Assembly: GCA_964411425.1 (NCBI GenBank)
Contig: CAYPKW010000105.1
Coordinates: 1-7,398 of the forward strand
DNA: 7,398 nt
Direction of reading: 5' to 3'
Source of the DNA: CAYPKW01 sp964411425
GTDB lineage: Bacteria > Pseudomonadota > Alphaproteobacteria > Dongiales > Dongiaceae
Part shown: in pieces, positions 5,999-7,398 of the stretch
How positions within the stretch are numbered: position 1 is the stretch's first letter
Layout of the letters: each line of letters opens with the position of its first letter
The notes under the pieces: generated by a model
The model's database searches: none
What the model was told of the DNA's origin: nothing
What the model saw: the letters and a program-made list of their open reading frames with translations, nothing else
Program-made: the position numbers and the translations under genes

Positions 5999-6050
5999 CG
6001 CTTTAGCTGCATTTATTAAGCGCCCGCAAGCTGTCGCTCAAATCGGCGCC
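5999..6050 (-). promoter_or_regulatory. First SAM-II riboswitch aptamer
   Basis: On the minus strand P1 pairs GCGCC (6049-6045) with GGCGC (6024-6020). The loop has the conserved GATTTGA (6044-6038) and CAGCTTGC (6033-6026), and the 3' segment reads AATAAATGCAGCTAAAGCG (ending 5999). Order, spacing and conserved bases match the SAM-II (metA-type) class of Alphaproteobacteria, an H-type pseudoknot that binds S-adenosylmethionine. The predicted transcription start falls at its first bases and an intrinsic terminator follows, so I read it as a transcriptional OFF switch for the OsmC-metY operon. A methionine-synthesis gene in the operon fits the known SAM-II regulon. Confidence 0.92.
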
Positions 6051-6057
6051 GAGACGA

Positions 6058-6086
6058 TGTGAAGCAAATTCGGCGCCCCCTGTCAA
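6058..6086 (-). promoter_or_regulatory. Promoter of the OsmC-metY operon
   Basis: The minus strand has a perfect TTGACA (6086-6081, within CTTGACA), a 17-base spacer and TTCACA (6063-6058) at the -10 position. The -10 is weak by E. coli standards, but a strong CTTGAC -35 with a loose -10 is usual in alphaproteobacteria. Transcription would start near 6051, at the first base of the upstream SAM-II aptamer, which supports both assignments. Confidence 0.65.
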
Positions 6087-6096
6087 GAGGGTTCGT

Positions 6097-6124
6097 TTGC
6101 GCCGGCGCGCCCGGCCCCTATGAT
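6097..6124 (+). promoter_or_regulatory. Possible mutS promoter
   Basis: TATGAT at 6119-6124 resembles a -10 box, with TTGCGC at 6097-6102 sixteen bases upstream as a partial -35. A start near 6131 would leave about 60 bases of leader before the mutS ATG. The -35 match is only three of six, so this is tentative. It overlaps the divergent operon promoter region, so the two could influence each other. Confidence 0.3.
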
Positions 6125-6190
6125 GAGGTGGCCCCCGTCAGCCCCGGCACCGCCTTGTCCGACACCGCCCCCGAACCGACGGCCCCCCTC

Positions 6191-7398
6191 ATGCCGAGCT
6201 CGTCGAGGGACGACGCCTCGACGACGCCCGCGCTGGCACAGTACCTCGACGCCAAGCGCGCCCATCCGGATTGTCTACTTTTTTACCGCATGGGCGACTT
6301 CTACGAGATGTTCTTCGAGGACGCGGTCAAGGCGGCCGCGGCGCTCGACATCGCGCTCACCAAGCGGGGCCGGCACGAGGGCCGCGATATTCCGATGTGC
6401 GGCGTGCCGGTGCGCGCGGCGGACACGTATCTATCGCGTCTCATCCGCCAGGGCTTCAAGGTGGCGATCTGCGAGCAGATGGAAGACCCGGCCGCAGCCA
6501 GGCGCCGCGGCGCCAAGGCGGTGGTGCGCCGCGACGTGGTGCGGGTCGTCACCGCCGGCACGCTGACCGAGGACGAGTTCCTCGACGCCCGCGCCCACAA
6601 CTACCTGGCGGCGCTGGCCGGCGCGGAAGGGGCGCTGGCGCTCGCCTGGCTCGACGTCTCGACCGGCGACTTCCAGGTGCAGCCGGTGGCGCGCGACCTG
6701 GCCGCGGCGTTGGCGCGGCTCGACCCCGGCGAGCTGTTGCTGCCCGAGCGCCTGCTGCAAGAGCCGGCGCTGTTCGAGCTGCTGGCCGAGTGGAAGGCGC
6801 GGTTGACGCCGCTCCCCGGCCAGCGCTTCGACAGCGACAACGCGCGCCGGCGCTTGCAGGACATTTACGGCGTCGCGGCGCTCGAGGGCTTCGGCGAGTT
6901 CTCGCGCGCCGAACTGGCGGCGGCAGGCGCGCTCGTCGATTACGTCGAATTGACGCAGGCCGGCCACCGCCCGCGGCTCGCCCCGCCCCGGCGCCTCGCG
7001 TCGGGCGCGCTCCTGGAGATCGACGCCGCGACGCGCCGCAACCTGGAGCTCACGCGCAATCTCGCCGGTGAGCGGCAGGGCTCGCTCCTGGCCGTCATTG
7101 ACCGCACGGCGACCGGCGCCGGCGCCAGGCTGCTGCACGCCTGGCTCGCCGCCCCGCTCACCGATCCCGCCGCCATCGAGGCTCGCCTCGACATGGTGGA
7201 ATTCTTCGTGCGCGAGCAGGGGTTGCGCCAGGCCGTGCGCCAGGCGATCCACCGCGCGCCCGACATCGAGCGGGCGCTGTCGCGGCTTACGCTGGGGCGC
7301 GGCGGCCCGCGCGACCTGGCGGCGATCCGCGACGGGCTGGCGCGCGCCGCGGCCGTGCGCGATCGCCTCGCCCCCGGCGGCGCGCTGGCGCCCAGGAC
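6191..7398 (+). CDS. mutS: DNA mismatch repair protein MutS, 5' part, cut by the window end
   Basis: MutS binds mismatches as a dimer and recruits MutL to start repair. The frame gives 402 codons up to the window edge, under half of the usual 850-900. Domain I is complete: LLFYRMGDFYEMFFEDA with the mismatch-contacting Phe37-Tyr38-Glu39 motif, ALTKRG, PMCGVPV and FKVAICEQMEDP (near residue 100), and VVRVVTAGTLTED (about 115-128). The connector domain (about 135-265, NYLAAL, WLDVSTGDF) and the start of the core lever domain (LEIDAATRRNLEL, GARLLHAWLAAPL) follow. The clamp and ATPase domains lie outside. The ATG at 6191 gives a normal-length N-terminus but has no clear ribosome binding site. 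A GTG at 6128 is in frame and would add a Pro/Thr-rich 21-residue extension. It is divergent from the SAM-controlled operon. Confidence 0.95.
   Translation, partial: MPSSSRDDASTTPALAQYLDAKRAHPDCLLFYRMGDFYEMFFEDAVKAAAALDIALTKRGRHEGRDIPMCGVPVRAADTYLSRLIRQGFKVAICEQMEDPAAARRRGAKAVVRRDVVRVVTAGTLTEDEFLDARAHNYLAALAGAEGALALAWLDVSTGDFQVQPVARDLAAALARLDPGELLLPERLLQEPALFELLAEWKARLTPLPGQRFDSDNARRRLQDIYGVAALEGFGEFSRAELAAAGALVDYVELTQAGHRPRLAPPRRLASGALLEIDAATRRNLELTRNLAGERQGSLLAVIDRTATGAGARLLHAWLAAPLTDPAAIEARLDMVEFFVREQGLRQAVRQAIHRAPDIERALSRLTLGRGGPRDLAAIRDGLARAAAVRDRLAPGGALAPR

Noticed and set aside
6431..7252. A 273-codon open frame on the minus strand opposite mutS, and a plus-strand frame at 6271-7071
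   Set aside because: Both are shadows of mutS, whose own frame is open from 6191 to the window edge and carries unmistakable MutS motifs.

Overview
The window looks like chromosomal DNA of a GC-rich alphaproteobacterium. The main evidence is two SAM-II-type riboswitch aptamers, a class found mostly in Alphaproteobacteria, together with strongly GC-biased metabolic and repair genes. I cannot name a genus. Composition is uneven: bases 301-360 hold 26 G+C of 60, while bases 6661-6720 hold 47 of 60. The left part (about 1-2500, two secreted proteins of unknown role) therefore looks more accessory than the right part.

Layout, left to right. A plus-strand secreted protein with a possible PPC-like beta domain (133-759) has its best ribosome binding site and ATG upstream of an in-frame TGA. 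A minus-strand exported protein with a PAN/Apple domain and a cysteine-pair repeat (997-2277) converges on it. A minus-strand DUF2189 membrane protein follows (2520-3374). A 583-base gap (3375-3957) holds three copies of a short REP-like palindrome, a near-perfect 19-base palindrome and a strong hairpin. Then comes a minus-strand two-gene operon: an OsmC-family thiol peroxidase-like protein (5288-5815), followed 16 bases later by O-acetylhomoserine sulfhydrylase (3958-5271). At the right edge mutS runs divergently on the plus strand from about 6191 and is cut by the window end.

The most interesting part is the operon leader (about 5816-6086, minus strand). In transcript order it contains a TTGACA promoter, a first SAM-II aptamer starting at the predicted transcription start, an intrinsic terminator with a seven-T tract, a second SAM-II-like aptamer, and a hairpin that overlaps the Shine-Dalgarno sequence of the OsmC gene. 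I infer two-stage SAM feedback: the first aptamer acting on transcription and the second on translation, over an operon that makes homocysteine (a methionine and SAM precursor) from sulfide. Having an OsmC protein as the first gene of such an operon suggests a link between sulfide assimilation and peroxide or persulfide handling.
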